The notes beneath the pieces are model-generated. The model saw only the letters and a program-made list of their open reading frames with translations. It ran no database searches and had not been told where the DNA came from. The translations under genes and the position numbers were made by a program. From contig NZ_CP107905.1 of the NCBI RefSeq assembly GCF_036014015.1, forward strand, positions 2,914,001-2,978,000: a stretch of DNA of 64,000 bases. Reading direction: 5' to 3'. This DNA comes from Streptomyces sp. NBC_00457. GTDB lineage: Bacteria > Actinomycetota > Actinomycetes > Streptomycetales > Streptomycetaceae. How positions within the stretch are numbered: position 1 is the first letter of the stretch; the number at the start of each line of letters is the position of its first letter. Below, in pieces: positions 1-8,731 of this stretch.

Positions 1-743
1 TGCACAGCGACCACGTCAGCGACGTCGCCGACCTCGTGCACACCCGGTGGGTCCAGGACCACATGTACGGCACCGGCCCGCTTCCCGTGGTGGCGGCCGA
101 CGGGCACGCGCCCGGGTTCGTCCAGCGAGTGCTGGCGGCGAACGAGTACGACGTGGACGTGCGCGTGCAGCACGTGCAGGACGCCCCACCCGAGGTGGTC
201 GGCCACTGGTTCGACCTCCCGGACACTCCGACCGAGGTCTGGCGCAGCCCGTGCGGGCGTGTCGGCGTCGCGGCCGTCCGCGTACGGCACGAGCCCGTCG
301 AGCAGGCCGTCGGCTACCGGATCACAACGCCCGACGGTGTGGTCGTCGTCTCCGGCGACACGCGGGTCTGCGAGGAGGTCGCGGCGTTGTCGGTCGGGGC
401 CGACGTCCTGGTCCACGAGGCGTGCCGGAGCTCGGCACTCGCGGAGTTCGTCAAGGGGACACGCTTCGAGACCATCTTCAGCTACCACTCCGACACGGTG
501 GCGCTGGGCGAGATGGCCCAGTACGTCGGCGTGCCGCACCTGGTGCTGACGCACCTCATCCCCGAGCCGACGTCGCCGGACCAGGTGGCCGAGTACGAGG
601 CCGAGGTCCGCAAGGGCGGGTTCGAGGGGCGGGTGTCGGTCGGTCACGACCTCCTGCCGATCACGCTCGGCGAGGCTCCCGACGCGGTGACGCATGCGGC
701 TCGATCATCGCGCCCTGCTGAACGGCGACTTCATCAGACGTGA
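1..743 (+). CDS. MBL-fold metal-dependent hydrolase, 5' partial
   Basis: The reading frame is already open at base 3, and its first codons read His-Ser-Asp-His, the end of the metallo-beta-lactamase HxHxDH zinc motif, so the N-terminus lies outside the window. A GTG at 36 is internal to the domain and is not the start. Further ligand candidates follow in order: a His in RVRHEP, the SGDTR Asp, and a His in LTHL. The arrangement resembles RNase Z/arylsulfatase-like MBL hydrolases. It ends 31 bases before the dioxygenase gene on the same strand, so it is probably the first visible gene of the aromatic-degradation operon, perhaps hydrolysing a ring-fission product or ester. The substrate cannot be read from sequence. 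Confidence 0.8.
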   Translation, partial: HSDHVSDVADLVHTRWVQDHMYGTGPLPVVAADGHAPGFVQRVLAANEYDVDVRVQHVQDAPPEVVGHWFDLPDTPTEVWRSPCGRVGVAAVRVRHEPVEQAVGYRITTPDGVVVVSGDTRVCEEVAALSVGADVLVHEACRSSALAEFVKGTRFETIFSYHSDTVALGEMAQYVGVPHLVLTHLIPEPTSPDQVAEYEAEVRKGGFEGRVSVGHDLLPITLGEAPDAVTHAARSSRPAERRLHQT

Positions 744-774
744 CCAGAAGATCCATCGAGAAGGGAGTCAGCCT

Positions 775-1917
775 GTGATCGAGATCGATGTGCCGACCGG
801 AACTGCTCCGGCCGACGTCCACCACGGGCTCCACAGCGAGCTCGGCGCGCTGCAAGGGGAGCACCCGGAACGCGCCCGCAACCCGGTGATCAAGGTGGTC
901 GAGCTCGGGTGGCTGGAGTTCGTGAAGCCCGACCTCGACCGGGCCGAGCGGTTCGCTCGCGACTTCGGCTTCGTGGTCCATGAGCGCACACCCGACCGGC
1001 TCAGCCTGCGCGGCACCTGGTCGGCCCTGCCGTGCCTGGTCGTCCGCCGTGGTCGAGGCGCCCGCTTCGTCGGGCCGACGTTCGTCGCGGAGTCGGTCGC
1101 CGACGTACGCCGTCTGGCTCGCTGGGCGGGTGCGAACACGCTCCCCCTCGGGGACGGGCAGGCCGTTCAGCTGACCGATCCGAGCGGCATCCCGGTGCGG
1201 GTCGTCGCCGGCCTGGACCGGCCGGCTCCCCTGCCCGAGCGCGACCCGCTCGATCTGAACCTCGGCACGAAGCCGGTCCGGGTCAACGCGACCCAGCGGG
1301 CCCCACGAGCCGCCGCGGAGGTGCAGCGGCTCGGGCACGTCGTGCTGGAGACGACCAGGTTCCAGCGAGCCCTGTCGTGGTACCTCGAGGCGCTCGGCCT
1401 GATCGTGAGCGACTTCCTGTACCTCGACGACCTCCGTGACCGCGGGCCCACGATGGCCTTCCTTCGCTGCGACCTCGGGTCTGTGCCGGCGGATCACCAC
1501 ACGCTGGCCATGCACCTCGGGCCGCGCGTCGGTTACGTGCACTCGGCCTACCAGGTCACCGACCTCGACGCCGTGGCGGCGGGCGGGGAGTTACTCGCCG
1601 CCCGGGGCTACCGGCGCGTCTGGGGTATCGGCCGGCACATCCAGGGCAGCCAGATCTTCGACTACTGGCGCGACCCCGACCGGATGATGGTGGAGCACTA
1701 CACCGACGGCGACCTCTTCGACTCTTCCGTCGAACCCGGGTGGGCGCCGATGAGCGCGAGCGGACTCGCCCAGTGGGGCCCGCCCGTCTCCCGCGACTTC
1801 CTGGGCAGCAAGCCCGGGCCCGGCATGATCCCCGTCCTGCTCAAGGCGCTCGGCGACGAGACCAACGAGATCGACAAGAACGTCCTGAAGGCACTGGCGA
1901 AAGCGATGGCGGCATGA
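775..1917 (+). CDS. Extradiol ring-cleavage dioxygenase (VOC superfamily)
   Basis: A 380-residue two-module vicinal-oxygen-chelate protein of the type I extradiol dioxygenase kind. The N-terminal module (about 40-145) is structural. The C-terminal module carries the 2-His-1-carboxylate Fe(II) site: His188 in GHVVLE, His256 in YVHSAY and Glu307 in MVEHY, all in register with catechol 2,3-dioxygenase-type enzymes. The family opens catecholic rings next to the two hydroxyls. The start chosen is GTG 775 with GAAGGGAG just upstream; a more upstream start would overlap the previous gene. The stop overlaps the next start (ATGA), indicating translational coupling with the FAH-family enzyme that would process the cleavage product. 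Confidence 0.88.
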   Translation: MIEIDVPTGTAPADVHHGLHSELGALQGEHPERARNPVIKVVELGWLEFVKPDLDRAERFARDFGFVVHERTPDRLSLRGTWSALPCLVVRRGRGARFVGPTFVAESVADVRRLARWAGANTLPLGDGQAVQLTDPSGIPVRVVAGLDRPAPLPERDPLDLNLGTKPVRVNATQRAPRAAAEVQRLGHVVLETTRFQRALSWYLEALGLIVSDFLYLDDLRDRGPTMAFLRCDLGSVPADHHTLAMHLGPRVGYVHSAYQVTDLDAVAAGGELLAARGYRRVWGIGRHIQGSQIFDYWRDPDRMMVEHYTDGDLFDSSVEPGWAPMSASGLAQWGPPVSRDFLGSKPGPGMIPVLLKALGDETNEIDKNVLKALAKAMAA

Positions 1918-2873
1918 GCACGAACGTGGCACGCACGGACGCCGGATGGTGGGTCGAGAACGACGGCCGGCTGACACGGATCAAGACCGACGCAACCACC
2001 ACCAAGGAGCTCCTCGCCGACCGGCCGGCGGTCGAGAAAGCCGCGAGTGCCCCCGATCCCGAGGGGCCAAGGCTCGCAGACGTCGACCTGCTCTCCCCCG
2101 TCACCGTGCCGGCCCGGGTGGTCGCCCAGATGGTCAACTACCGGAGCCACGCGCACGACTCCGGCTTCGACCCCGGCACCGTTCCCCCGGCCTTCTTCCG
2201 CAAGGCGTCAAGCTCGGTCTGCGGGCCCACCGACGACATCCGGTGCCCCGACCACGTCGGGTTCCTCGACTACGAGGTCGAGCTCGGCCTGGTGATCGGG
2301 CGTCGGATCGACGTCGGAACCGTGGTGACCGAGGACGACCTCGCCGACGTGGTCGCGGGAATCGTCGTCACCAACGACGTCAGTGCCCGCGACATCCAGC
2401 TGACCCGCACGCAGTTCTACGAGTCGAAGTCCTACCCGACGTTCACCCCGGTCGGCCCGTTTCTCACCCTGCTCGACGGCGACGAACTCGCCGCACTCGA
2501 GCGGCTGCGGCTGACCCTGAGCGTCAACGGCGAGGTCCGCCAGAACAACACAGTGGCAGACATGATCGTCAAGCCCGTCCGTGCGCTCACACTGCTCGCC
2601 CGCTTCCAGCCGCTCGACGCCGGCGACCTGGTGCTCACCGGCACGCCCGGCGGCACCGCACTCAAGGCGCCGGGACCGGTGGTCGAGAGGATCGGTGCCC
2701 TCCTGCCACCGGCGGTGAAATGGAAGGCGTTCTTCAAGCGGCAGGCCGGCAACCCGCACTACCTCAAGGACGGTGACGTGGTCGCCGCGACCATCTCCGA
2801 CCCCCTGCGGGGCATCGACCTCGGCCAGCAGACCAACGTCGTGCGCAAGCCGGTCCAGAGGGCTGCGCTGTGA
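1914..2873 (+). CDS. Fumarylacetoacetate hydrolase (FAH)-family enzyme
   Basis: A 319-residue FAH-fold protein. The C-terminal domain shows the family's divalent-metal environment: the DYEVELGLVIGR block with its two Glu residues, then TNDVSARDIQ and the LTGTPGG loop. Members cleave C-C bonds of acylpyruvates or hydrate/decarboxylate 2-hydroxymuconate-derived acids, which fits the step after extradiol cleavage by the preceding gene. About 100 residues precede the catalytic domain. It starts at ATG 1914 overlapping the upstream stop and ends in a GTGA overlap with the CoA ligase. It could be a hydratase, decarboxylase or hydrolase; the sequence alone does not separate these. Confidence 0.85.
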   Translation: MSTNVARTDAGWWVENDGRLTRIKTDATTTKELLADRPAVEKAASAPDPEGPRLADVDLLSPVTVPARVVAQMVNYRSHAHDSGFDPGTVPPAFFRKASSSVCGPTDDIRCPDHVGFLDYEVELGLVIGRRIDVGTVVTEDDLADVVAGIVVTNDVSARDIQLTRTQFYESKSYPTFTPVGPFLTLLDGDELAALERLRLTLSVNGEVRQNNTVADMIVKPVRALTLLARFQPLDAGDLVLTGTPGGTALKAPGPVVERIGALLPPAVKWKAFFKRQAGNPHYLKDGDVVAATISDPLRGIDLGQQTNVVRKPVQRAAL

Positions 2874-4756
2874 CGCCGGCCGGCCTCCCGCCGCTGATGT
2901 CGGTGGGGGACCTCCACGCCATCGAGCGGGTCCCGCTCGCCGACCGCGACCTCGCGCTCACGACGTACGACCTGCTCGTACGTGCCGCGCAGCGGTGGCC
3001 CGACGAGCCGTGCTCGCTGTGGATCCCCGACGCGGCCGCCATCGGGGACCACGTGATGGTCACGTTCGGCGCGCTGCTCGGTCGCGTGCACGCAATCGCC
3101 CACGCCCTTCACGGGCTGGGGGTCGGGCGCGACGACGCGGTCACGCTGATGGCCCCCAACTGCAGCGACCTCCTCGCGGTCACCCTGGCGGCCGAGGCCG
3201 TCGGGATCGCGGCCCCCGTCAACGCCGCGCTCGACGTGCGCAACGTCGCGCACATCGTGCGCCTGACCGGCTCCCATGTGCTGGTCACCGGCGGCCCCGA
3301 GCTCGACGAGGCGCTGTGGAAGCAGCTCCTCGACTCTGCCTGCGACCTCGGGATCGAGGTCCTCGTCGCACTGTCGCCCGACGGCGGCGACCAGGGCCCG
3401 GCGGCCGAGCTGGAGACGCGCCCGGGGCTGCGCACCGTGCGGCTCGACGACCTGGTGGACAGCGCTCCCACCGAACTCCCGACCGCCCCGCCGGCGCCCG
3501 ACGACCTCGCGGCGTTCTTCCACACCGGTGGCACCACCGGCACCCCCAAGGTGGCTGCCCACACCCACCGCAACCAGGCGGTGATGGCGTGGAGCCTCGC
3601 GCTCGCCGGTGGCGCCGACACCGGGCAGAGCATCGTGGCCGGCCTGCCGCTGTTCCACGTCAACGCACTCCTGGTGACCGCTCTGGCGCCGATGGTGAGC
3701 GGAGCCCGGTCCATCTGGCCGAGCCCGCTGGGTTACCGCGACCCGAAGCTGTACGCCGCGTTCTGGCGGCTCGTCGAGCTCTACCGGCCCCGCGCCATGT
3801 CGGCGGTGCCGACCATCTACGCCTTCCTCGCGGCCGTACCGATCGACGCCGACATCAGCTCGCTGGAGATGCCGGTCGTCGGTGCCGCGCCGCTGCCGGA
3901 CGGCGTGCGGCGGATGTTCGCCGAGGCGACGGGGCTTGAGCTCCTCGAAGGTTACGGGCTCACCGAGGGCACGTGTGCATCGTCGGCGACCCTCCCCGGT
4001 GACGTGCGCCCCGGGTCGGTGGGGCAGCGGCTGCCCTACCAGGCGGTGGCGGCGGCGGAGGTGGACGAGGGGAGCGGCCGGGTGCGTCTGCTCCCCGCGG
4101 GCGAGGTCGGCGAGCTGGTGATCAGCGGCCCGACCGTGTTCGCGGGATACCTGCGGCGCGACGGAGCCCGCAGGTGGGTGTCCGACGGCGACGTCGTCAT
4201 CGACGGCTGGCTGCGCACGGGTGACCTGGGCTTCGTACGCGACGAACGGATCCATCTGCGCGGCCGGCAGAAGGACCTGATCATCCGCGGCGGCCACAAC
4301 ATCGACCCCGCGGTCATCGAGGACGCCCTGCTCGACCATCCCGCCGTGACCGCCGCCGGCGCCGTCGGCCGACCCGACCGCTCCTCAGGCGAGGTCCCGG
4401 TGGCGTTCGTCGCGCTCGCCACTGACGAGGTCACCGTCGAGGAGTTGATGACCTGGGCGGGCCTGCACATCAGCGAACCGGCGGCACGCCCCAAGGCGAT
4501 CACGGTGCTCGACTCGATCCCGCTCACCGAAGTCGGCAAGCCGTTCAAGCCCGCGCTGCGCGAGGCGGCGGCCGCCCGGCGCTTCCGTGACGAGCTCGTC
4601 GAGCACGGCATCGACGACGTCGAGGTCGGTGTCGGTCACGAGTCCGGACGACTCGTCGTACGACTGACCGGCGGTGGCGGGGCCGACAGAGCCGCCACCG
4701 TCCTGCAGGGCTACGACGTCGACATCCGCGCCGAGGCCGAGGAGACGGACCAGTGA
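2870..4756 (+). CDS. AMP-dependent acyl/aryl-CoA ligase
   Basis: A 628-residue member of the adenylate-forming superfamily, which activates a carboxylic acid with ATP and CoA. The phosphate-binding loop reads HTGGTTGTPK (about residue 220), followed by the YGLTEGTC A5-type motif, the GWLRTGDLG ATP-binding motif, the hinge GRQKDLIIRGG, and a C-terminal Lys in the context TEVGKPFK. The GTG start at 2870 overlaps the preceding stop and the gene ends in a GTGA overlap with the monooxygenase. Within this operon it probably activates either the aromatic acid substrate or a carboxylated ring-fission product. No N-terminal signal or membrane segment is visible, so it should be cytosolic. Confidence 0.9.
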   Translation: MTPAGLPPLMSVGDLHAIERVPLADRDLALTTYDLLVRAAQRWPDEPCSLWIPDAAAIGDHVMVTFGALLGRVHAIAHALHGLGVGRDDAVTLMAPNCSDLLAVTLAAEAVGIAAPVNAALDVRNVAHIVRLTGSHVLVTGGPELDEALWKQLLDSACDLGIEVLVALSPDGGDQGPAAELETRPGLRTVRLDDLVDSAPTELPTAPPAPDDLAAFFHTGGTTGTPKVAAHTHRNQAVMAWSLALAGGADTGQSIVAGLPLFHVNALLVTALAPMVSGARSIWPSPLGYRDPKLYAAFWRLVELYRPRAMSAVPTIYAFLAAVPIDADISSLEMPVVGAAPLPDGVRRMFAEATGLELLEGYGLTEGTCASSATLPGDVRPGSVGQRLPYQAVAAAEVDEGSGRVRLLPAGEVGELVISGPTVFAGYLRRDGARRWVSDGDVVIDGWLRTGDLGFVRDERIHLRGRQKDLIIRGGHNIDPAVIEDALLDHPAVTAAGAVGRPDRSSGEVPVAFVALATDEVTVEELMTWAGLHISEPAARPKAITVLDSIPLTEVGKPFKPALREAAAARRFRDELVEHGIDDVEVGVGHESGRLVVRLTGGGGADRAATVLQGYDVDIRAEAEETDQ

Positions 4757-6273
4757 CATCGACCGAGCCCAGTCCGCCGGCCGGTCCATGGGACGTGATC
4801 GTGATCGGCGGCGGTCCCACCGGCCTGTCGGCGGCGACTCTGCTGGGCCAACGCGACCTGCGCGTCGCGGTCGTCGAGCGTCATCGCGACGTCTACCCGC
4901 TCCCCCGGGCCGTCCACCTCGACGACGAGGTCTACCGGATCCTCCACCAGCTGGGCATCGGCGAGGAGTTCGCCGCCCACACCCGTCCCGCGGCGGGGCT
5001 CCGGCTCGTCGACGCACACCACCGCGAACTGGCCACCTTCACCCGTGAGCGGGTCACCGCCTCGGGACTTCCACAGGCCAACATGTTCGACCAGCCCGCC
5101 CTCGAACACCTGCTGCGTGACAACCTCAAGCGCCTCCCCGAGGTGAAGGTCCTCGGCGGCCACGAGCTGCTGCGCCTCGACACCACCGACGCCGCATCGG
5201 TGACCGCCCACGTGCGCCGGCCGGACGGTAATCCTGTCGGCCTGCGGGCGCCCTACGTGATCGCCTGCGACGGCGCCAACAGCACGGTCCGCGGCCGGCT
5301 CGGAATCGAGAGCGACGACCTCGGGTTCGAGCAGCGCTGGCTCGTCGCCGACGTCCGCTGCGGACTCGACCTCGACGCATGGGACGGCGTGCACCAGGTG
5401 TGCGACACCCGTCGGGCAGGTACGTACATGCGCATCGGTCCCGACCGCTACCGCTGGGAGTTCCAGCTGCTCGAAGGCGAGACTCCCGCCGACTTCGGAT
5501 ACGTCCCGACGCTGCGCCGATTGATCGGACCCTGGGTCGGCAGGATCCCCGACGACCAGTTGGACCTGCTCAAGTGCACGGAGTACACCTTCCGCGCCCG
5601 GGTCGCGCGACAGTGGCGCGTGGGCCGCGTCTTCCTCGCTGGCGACGCTGCCCACGTCACGCCGCCGTTCATCGGCCAGGGCATGTGCGCCGGTCTGCGC
5701 GACGCCCAGAACCTCGCGTGGAAACTGGACGCGGAGCTGCGCGGACATGCCGCGCCAAAGCTCCTGGACTCCTACGAAGCCGAGCGCAGGCCGCACGCGA
5801 CGACGATGATCAAACGGGCCAGGACCATGGGCCAGATGATGACCGGCGGCGGACGGGCCGCCTCCCTCGCACGTCGGCGCCTCATGCCCGCGCTCGCGCG
5901 CTCCCGGATGGTCCGGCGGGTCCTGCTCGACAGCCGCACCCCGGCGCTCACGCCCGGCCCTCGCATCCAGCGGCACACACCCCGCGGCGTACGCGGTGCA
6001 CTCCTCCCCCTCGTGCGCCTGCCCGGCCCGGACGGCGAACTCGTGCTGATCGACCGGGTGTTGGGCGACCGCACGGCCGTCGTCGCGCTCCCCGGCGTCG
6101 ACCTCGCGGCCGTCCCCGACGCCCTGCCGTCGGCGTGGCTGACCGTCGACCCGGAGGGCAGCGAGGGCGAGCGGCTCCTCGCGCGATGGCTCCGCAACGC
6201 CCACGTCGGATGGGTCGGAGTCGACCCTGACCGTGTGATCAGGACCGCCGGACCGGCGGGGGTGCCGCGGTGA
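4753..6273 (+). CDS. FAD-dependent aromatic hydroxylase (MhpA-like)
   Basis: A 506-residue class A flavoprotein monooxygenase. The Rossmann dinucleotide motif GGGPTG lies near residue 17, a CDGAN-containing block (DG motif region) follows mid-protein, and the FAD-ribityl motif GDAAH with PPFIGQGM lies near residue 297. This pattern and length match 3-(3-hydroxyphenyl)propionate hydroxylases. The family uses NAD(P)H and oxygen to hydroxylate a phenolic ring ortho to an existing hydroxyl, which would produce the catechol needed by the extradiol dioxygenase encoded 3 kb upstream. GTG start 4753 and a terminal GTGA overlap bind it tightly into the operon. The aromatic substrate is not determined. 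Confidence 0.87.
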   Translation: MTSTEPSPPAGPWDVIVIGGGPTGLSAATLLGQRDLRVAVVERHRDVYPLPRAVHLDDEVYRILHQLGIGEEFAAHTRPAAGLRLVDAHHRELATFTRERVTASGLPQANMFDQPALEHLLRDNLKRLPEVKVLGGHELLRLDTTDAASVTAHVRRPDGNPVGLRAPYVIACDGANSTVRGRLGIESDDLGFEQRWLVADVRCGLDLDAWDGVHQVCDTRRAGTYMRIGPDRYRWEFQLLEGETPADFGYVPTLRRLIGPWVGRIPDDQLDLLKCTEYTFRARVARQWRVGRVFLAGDAAHVTPPFIGQGMCAGLRDAQNLAWKLDAELRGHAAPKLLDSYEAERRPHATTMIKRARTMGQMMTGGGRAASLARRRLMPALARSRMVRRVLLDSRTPALTPGPRIQRHTPRGVRGALLPLVRLPGPDGELVLIDRVLGDRTAVVALPGVDLAAVPDALPSAWLTVDPEGSEGERLLARWLRNAHVGWVGVDPDRVIRTAGPAGVPR

Positions 6274-7277
6274 GTGAGGGCGTGGTCGACGTCCACAGCC
6301 ACTTCCTGCCGCAGTGGTACGTGGACCTTGCGAGGGCTGCCGGTCACGAGCTGCCCTACGGGATGCCGGGCTGGCCGGCATGGAACGCCGCCGACCATCT
6401 CGGCTTCATGGCCGAACGGGGCATCACCCGGTCGCTGCTGTCACTCTCCAGCCCCGGCGTCGCGCTCGGCGGCGGAGTCGATCCCGTCGACCTGGCCAAG
6501 CGCGTCAACGAGTACGGCGCGATGGTGGTCGCGGACCACCCGGACCACTTCGGGCTGCTCGCCTCCCTGCCGCTGCCGGACGTCGACGCCGCGATCGCCG
6601 AGCTCGGGCACTCGATCGACCCCCTCGGCGCCGAGGGGGTCATCCTCCCCACGCACGCACTGGGCACTTACGTCGCCGACGCCTCTCACGAAGCGCTGTG
6701 GCGGGAGCTGGCCGACCGGGAGTGCGTGGTGCTCCTGCACCCGACCTCGCCGGTGGGCTGGGAGGCCACCGCGCTGGGCCAGCCGCGCCCGATGGCGGAC
6801 TTCCTGTTCGATACGGGCCGGGTGGTCCTGGCCCTCGCGATGCGCGGGACACTCGGGCGCCATCACGGCCTTCGCCTCGTCGTACCGCACTCGGGCAGCC
6901 TGGTGCCGATGCTCGTCGACCGGGCCGCGATGTTCCAGCTCGGGCAACGCCTCGCCTTGCCGCCGGGCGATCCGGCCCACACCGAGCCCGCGGTCACCGG
7001 CATCCTCGGCGACCTGCGGTGGGACCTCAGCGGCACGCCGACCCCCACCCACCTCGACGCGATCGTCGACCGGGTGGGAGACGATCACCTCGTCTACGGC
7101 AGCGACTTCTGCTTCACCCCGCCGGTCGCGGTGGACCTCCAGCTCGGCCTCCTCGACAACGCCTGGCCGACCAGGACGACCCGGCTCGGACTCCCGCCGT
7201 GGCGGGAGAAGACCACCGCCAACGCCGCCCGGCTACTACAGGCCCCGACCCGCTGCGCCCGGGGGACCGATGGGTGA
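6270..7277 (+). CDS. Amidohydrolase 2 family protein (ACMSD/6-MSA decarboxylase type)
   Basis: A 335-residue TIM-barrel metal-dependent amidohydrolase. Visible family motifs are the N-terminal VHSHF metal pair, a His in LLHPT, a His in VPHSG and the late Asp in YGSDF. These match the ACMSD subgroup, whose members decarboxylate aromatic or muconate-semialdehyde acids without cofactors. In this operon it could remove a carboxylate from an aromatic acid before or after hydroxylation. It starts with GTG 6270 overlapping the hydroxylase stop. The first His pair reads HSH rather than HxH with a more typical middle residue, which is common in this subgroup. True hydrolase activity remains an alternative. 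Confidence 0.82.
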   Translation: MSEGVVDVHSHFLPQWYVDLARAAGHELPYGMPGWPAWNAADHLGFMAERGITRSLLSLSSPGVALGGGVDPVDLAKRVNEYGAMVVADHPDHFGLLASLPLPDVDAAIAELGHSIDPLGAEGVILPTHALGTYVADASHEALWRELADRECVVLLHPTSPVGWEATALGQPRPMADFLFDTGRVVLALAMRGTLGRHHGLRLVVPHSGSLVPMLVDRAAMFQLGQRLALPPGDPAHTEPAVTGILGDLRWDLSGTPTPTHLDAIVDRVGDDHLVYGSDFCFTPPVAVDLQLGLLDNAWPTRTTRLGLPPWREKTTANAARLLQAPTRCARGTDG

Positions 7278-7308
7278 GCCGACGGTCGGCCCGGATACGA
7301 TGCCGACC

Positions 7309-7956
7309 ATGTCAGAACGGCCACCGTCGCGTGGGGAGCGGCGCAAGCTGCGTACGCGCGCGGCGCTGATCGAGGCCGCGCAGGAGATCTACGCCCAGCG
7401 CGGTGACCTCGAGGTCAGCATCCAGCAGATCACCGAGGCGGCCGACGTCGGCTTCGGCTCGTTCTACAACCACTTCTCGTCCAAGGCCGAGCTGCTCGAC
7501 GCGGCGATCGCCGAGGCGCTCGAGGCCCACGCCGCATGGCTCGAGGGCCTGCTCGCGGACGTCGACGACCCGGCCGTGGTCTTCGCGACGTCGATGCGGC
7601 TGACCGGCCGGCTGGTCCGCACGCGCCCCCGGATGGCGCGGGTGCTGATGAGCGGCAGGGGTGCGCTTCTCTCCGCGTCGTACGGCCACGCGGCACACGC
7701 CCGCCGCGACATCGAGGCGGCGATCGCCGCCGGCCGCTTCGTGACCGAGAACGTTGAGGTCGCGCTCGCCTGCACGGCGGGGTGCCTGATCGCCACGATG
7801 CACCTGTGCGACGTCGACCCGCAGGCCCCGGTCGACGACATCGCCGACCAGAGCGTGCTCAACGTGCTGCGGATGTTCGGCATGGAAGACGCCGAGGCGC
7901 GCCGTATCGTCGCGCTGCCACTGCCCGTCGACGAGCCGCCGGCCGCGTCGATCTGA
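7309..7956 (+). CDS. TetR/AcrR-family transcriptional regulator
   Basis: A 215-residue one-component repressor. The N-terminal DNA-binding domain reads through RTRAALIEAAQEIYAQRG and the recognition-helix block GFGSFYNHFSSKAELLDA, the classic TetR signature; the rest is an all-helical ligand-binding domain. It follows the amidohydrolase by 31 bases on the same strand, so it is likely co-transcribed and probably controls this aromatic operon in response to a substrate or intermediate. The start taken is ATG 7309; an in-frame ATG three codons earlier (7300) is equally possible. There is no sign of truncation. Confidence 0.9.
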   Translation: MSERPPSRGERRKLRTRAALIEAAQEIYAQRGDLEVSIQQITEAADVGFGSFYNHFSSKAELLDAAIAEALEAHAAWLEGLLADVDDPAVVFATSMRLTGRLVRTRPRMARVLMSGRGALLSASYGHAAHARRDIEAAIAAGRFVTENVEVALACTAGCLIATMHLCDVDPQAPVDDIADQSVLNVLRMFGMEDAEARRIVALPLPVDEPPAASI

Positions 7957-8088
7957 GAGGGCATTTGTTTTAGAGCGTCCGCCAATAGGTCATCGGATAC
8001 GGGGTTCGTGGGCGGGTGTCCCAGCGGTAGAGGGTCCAGGCGCGTCGCTCGCGCCATGCCAGCGTCGACGAAGCCACACCCGGGAACC

Positions 8089-8589
8089 TCACTCTTCGGC
8101 GATCCATTGGGCGAGGGAGATCAGGGTGGCTTCGACGCTGTTCGTCATGTAGTCGCGGAGTGTGTCGAGGTCGCCGCGGGTGGTGCCCAGCACCGGGTCG
8201 AGGCGGAGGAGTTGCCAGGACTGCTCGACGACGGTTCCGCGTCCCTGGGGGTGGAAGCTCCAGCTCCACTGCACGATGCCGTCTTCGGCGCCGCCGACCA
8301 CGAAGGTGAAGGCGTTGCCGCGGTCGGCTCGTACGACCTGGGAGCGGGTGGTCCATTCCCTGCCGTCCTTCCGATTGCGGCCGCTGAACCAGGCGCCGAC
8401 CCGAGGGCCGGCGCCCTGGTCGAACGTAACGTCGGTCGCGTTGGGGCTCCAGCGGCCGATCGCGGACACATCACTGACCAGGTCATAGACCCGGGCGGGT
8501 GCGGCATCGACCCATGCACGTCTGGTGAAGGCGAAGGCTGATGCGTCCAGAGCCTCGAAGAGGTCGTGTTCGCTGGTGGTGGCGCTCAA
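8089..8589 (-). CDS. SRPBCC-superfamily (polyketide cyclase/dehydrase-like) protein
   Basis: A protein of about 166 residues with the START/SRPBCC pattern: an opening strand with AWVDAAPARVYDLVSD, a GRWSPN block, and a long C-terminal helix ending at AQWIAEE. The fold encloses a hydrophobic cavity and serves as cyclase, dehydrase or lipid/ligand carrier. I chose TTG at 8589 because AGGAGG sits five bases upstream; a longer frame exists but would run across the promoter of the divergent regulator. The 142-base gap to the divergent MmyB-type gene suggests that regulator controls it. Function beyond the fold is unknown. Confidence 0.72.
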   Translation of the reverse strand: MSATTSEHDLFEALDASAFAFTRRAWVDAAPARVYDLVSDVSAIGRWSPNATDVTFDQGAGPRVGAWFSGRNRKDGREWTTRSQVVRADRGNAFTFVVGGAEDGIVQWSWSFHPQGRGTVVEQSWQLLRLDPVLGTTRGDLDTLRDYMTNSVEATLISLAQWIAEE

Positions 8590-8731
8590 GGCGTCCTCCT
8601 GGGTGCGTGCGGGATGGTGCCGGGTCGGCTCCGCCCACGTCACCACCAGGTCTGCCGGGGAGCCAGACCCGATGGTGCCTATCCACAGCTGGGGCAGGCT
8701 GTGCGTTTCGAGTCGGCCCATACTCGGATCC

